DNA from: Bacteroidales bacterium
GTDB taxonomy: Bacteria; Bacteroidota; Bacteroidia; Bacteroidales; UBA932
Assembly (NCBI GenBank): GCA_024683255.1
Contig: JAIKYL010000189.1
Coordinates: 1 to 7,322 of the forward strand
Length of the DNA stretch: 7,322 nucleotides
Direction: 5' to 3'
The notes under the pieces are model-generated. The model was not told the origin of the DNA. It ran no database searches and was given only the letters and a program-made list of their open reading frames with translations. This document shows positions 5,849 through 7,322 of this stretch, piece by piece. Within the stretch, counting starts at the first letter, position 1. Every line of letters begins with the position of its first letter. A program made the translations under genes and the position numbers.

Positions 5849-7322
5849 ATGAAAAAGTTTTCCCTGTTTGCCGTCCTTGTTGCAGCCGCAGCCCTTACCG
5901 CCTGCGGTACCAAGCCGGTTGAAGATCCGGTCCTGCCTGCTCCCACTGCCATTACCTTGAATCCCGCGTCCCTCACGGCCGCACCGGAGGGAGAGACGCT
6001 TACCGTGGAAATCACCTCCCCGTACCGGCCCAATGTGACGGACCTGCCGGAGTGGGTCACTTTCAAGGATGCCGCCTTCAAGGATTACAAGATGACGGCC
6101 AGTTTTGTGGTGGCCGCCAATGATACTTATGAGAGCCGGAGTGCGGAAATCACCGTCATCTGCACGGGAACTGCCTCGCAGGCACTTACCATCTCCCAGA
6201 ACGGCAAAGCCGTGCCGGCGGATGCACCCCTTGCGGGGCTGGACAACGCCGATGTGGCGGACCTTGCCGCCAAACTGGGCCTGGGCTGGAACCTGGGCAA
6301 CCACTTCGACGGCTATTACAGCGGATCCTGGGCCGGTGACAAGGAAGGCTATCCGGAAGAAACGGTGTGGCAGTCCGCTTCGGGCGGGAAGGCCACCCAC
6401 AGCACCTTCTACGGTCTCAAGGCGGCGGGCTTCTCCAGCGTACGCATCCCGGTATCCTGGCTAAAGATGATAGGCCCCGCCCCCGACTACAAGATTAACG
6501 AGGACTGGATGAACCGCGTGTACGAGGTGGTGGGCTATGCCCGGAACGCCGGCCTTTACGTGATCATCAATACCCATCACGATGAGAACCACGGCGTAGA
6601 TAACGACTACCAGTGGCTGGACATCAAGAAAGCCGCCGGGGACCCTGCGCTCAACACCCGGATCAAGGCCGAAATCAAGGCCGTTTGGACGCAGATCGCC
6701 AATAAATTCAAGGACTGCGACAGCTGGCTCATCATGGAAGGTTTCAATGAGCTGAACGACGGCGGATGGGGCTGGAGCGCGGAATTCAGGGCCGATCCCA
6801 CCAAACAGTGCAACATCCTGAACGAGTGGAACCAGGTGTTCGTGGATGCCGTCCGCGCCACCGGCGGCAAGAACGCCACCCGCTGGCTGGGGGTTCCCAC
6901 CTATGCAGCCAATCCGGAGTTCGAGAAGTACCTCACGATGCCTTCGGATCCCGCCGGGAGAACCATGCTGGCCGTCCATTTCTACGATCCGTCCGAGTAT
7001 ACCATCGGGGAAAAGCAGTGGTCGGACTGGGGCCATACCGGTGCTGCCGGAAAGAAGGACCCCGGTGGAAATGAAGACCACGTACGCGCCGTTTTCGGGA
7101 ACTTGAACGCCAAATATGTGGCAAACAATATCCCCGTTTACCTGGGCGAATTCGGCTGCTCCATGCGCAGCAAGTCCGACACCCGTGCCTGGAAGTTCTA
7201 TCTCTATTACCTGGAATATGTGGTTAAGGCGGCCAGGACGTACGGCCTGCCGGCCTTCCTCTGGGATAACGGAAACGAGGGTTCCGGCCGAGAGAAACAC
7301 GGTTACATCCATCACGGAACCG
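5849..7322 (+). CDS. BACON-GH5 (subfamily 4-like) endo-beta-glucanase/xyloglucanase, lipoprotein (C-terminus missing)
   Basis: The frame is open for 491 codons from the ATG at 5849 to the right edge, so the C-terminal end is missing. Residues 1-19 are a lipoprotein signal ending LTAC (lipid on C19). Residues about 35-120 form a BACON domain, an Ig-like module common at the N-terminus of Bacteroidota surface hydrolases, ending LTISQNGKA. The GH5 barrel follows: GLGWNLGN (144-151), VRIPVSW, VIINTHHDEN (H243, H244), the acid/base E301 in GFNELNDGGWGW, HFYDP (H377), the nucleophile E434 in VYLGEFG, and FLWDNG near the edge. The GWNLGN, HHDE and WDNG set fits GH5_4, whose members cut beta-1,4-glucans, mixed-linkage glucan or xyloglucan. 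The same BACON-GH5 arrangement occurs in the B. ovatus xyloglucanase BoGH5A. The exact substrate cannot be read here. It follows the mannanase gene after 10 bases and is probably in the same transcript. No convincing Shine-Dalgarno sequence is seen, as is usual in this phylum. Confidence 0.92.
   Translation, partial: MKKFSLFAVLVAAAALTACGTKPVEDPVLPAPTAITLNPASLTAAPEGETLTVEITSPYRPNVTDLPEWVTFKDAAFKDYKMTASFVVAANDTYESRSAEITVICTGTASQALTISQNGKAVPADAPLAGLDNADVADLAAKLGLGWNLGNHFDGYYSGSWAGDKEGYPEETVWQSASGGKATHSTFYGLKAAGFSSVRIPVSWLKMIGPAPDYKINEDWMNRVYEVVGYARNAGLYVIINTHHDENHGVDNDYQWLDIKKAAGDPALNTRIKAEIKAVWTQIANKFKDCDSWLIMEGFNELNDGGWGWSAEFRADPTKQCNILNEWNQVFVDAVRATGGKNATRWLGVPTYAANPEFEKYLTMPSDPAGRTMLAVHFYDPSEYTIGEKQWSDWGHTGAAGKKDPGGNEDHVRAVFGNLNAKYVANNIPVYLGEFGCSMRSKSDTRAWKFYLYYLEYVVKAARTYGLPAFLWDNGNEGSGREKHGYIHHGT

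Noticed and set aside
4600..6081. Open frame of 493 codons on the minus strand
   Set aside because: It lies opposite the GH5_7-like gene and the start of the GH5_4-like gene. It has no recognisable domain; long antisense frames are expected in GC-rich genes with biased third positions.
6461..7315. Open frame of 284 codons on the minus strand
   Set aside because: It is antisense to the GH5_4-like catalytic domain, whose catalytic motifs are intact on the plus strand.

Overview
The window looks like chromosomal DNA from a fairly GC-rich member of the Bacteroidota (Bacteroidales type). This rests on four things: Bacteroidota-style promoter elements (TTG/TTTG about 20 bases upstream of TAnnTTTG), little visible Shine-Dalgarno sequence, a BACON domain, and a run of lipoprotein glycoside hydrolases typical of polysaccharide utilisation. 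No genus can be named from this sequence alone.

Layout. Bases 1-580 (minus strand, cut at the left edge) encode the N-terminal part of a protein whose second half looks like the Rid/YjgF fold, similar to chorismatase-like proteins. A 117-base AT-rich divergent intergenic region follows; it carries two overlapping promoters facing opposite ways. Bases 698-1576 (plus) encode an AraC-family regulator with an N-terminal cupin-like sensor. Three lipoprotein hydrolases follow on the plus strand: a GH115 alpha-glucuronidase (1660-4485), a GH5 enzyme resembling subfamily 7 beta-mannanases (4567-5838), and a BACON-GH5 enzyme resembling subfamily 4 endo-beta-glucanases/xyloglucanases (5849 to the right edge, incomplete).

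How they may work together. The regulator sits directly upstream of the enzymes in the same orientation and is the obvious candidate for controlling them. The two GH5 genes are 10 bases apart and are probably co-transcribed. GH115 would remove alpha-1,2-linked (4-O-methyl)glucuronic acid side groups, the GH5_7-like enzyme would cut beta-mannan backbones, and the GH5_4-like enzyme would cut beta-glucan or xyloglucan backbones. This suggests a mixed hemicellulose locus, although no SusC/SusD pair is visible here.

I see no RNA genes, CRISPR arrays, insertion sequences or phage genes. No clearly new system is evident. The points most worth a second look are the Lys in the usual Asp-Asp-Asn motif of GH115, the almost leaderless start of the regulator, the overlapping divergent promoters, and the unusual enzyme combination.
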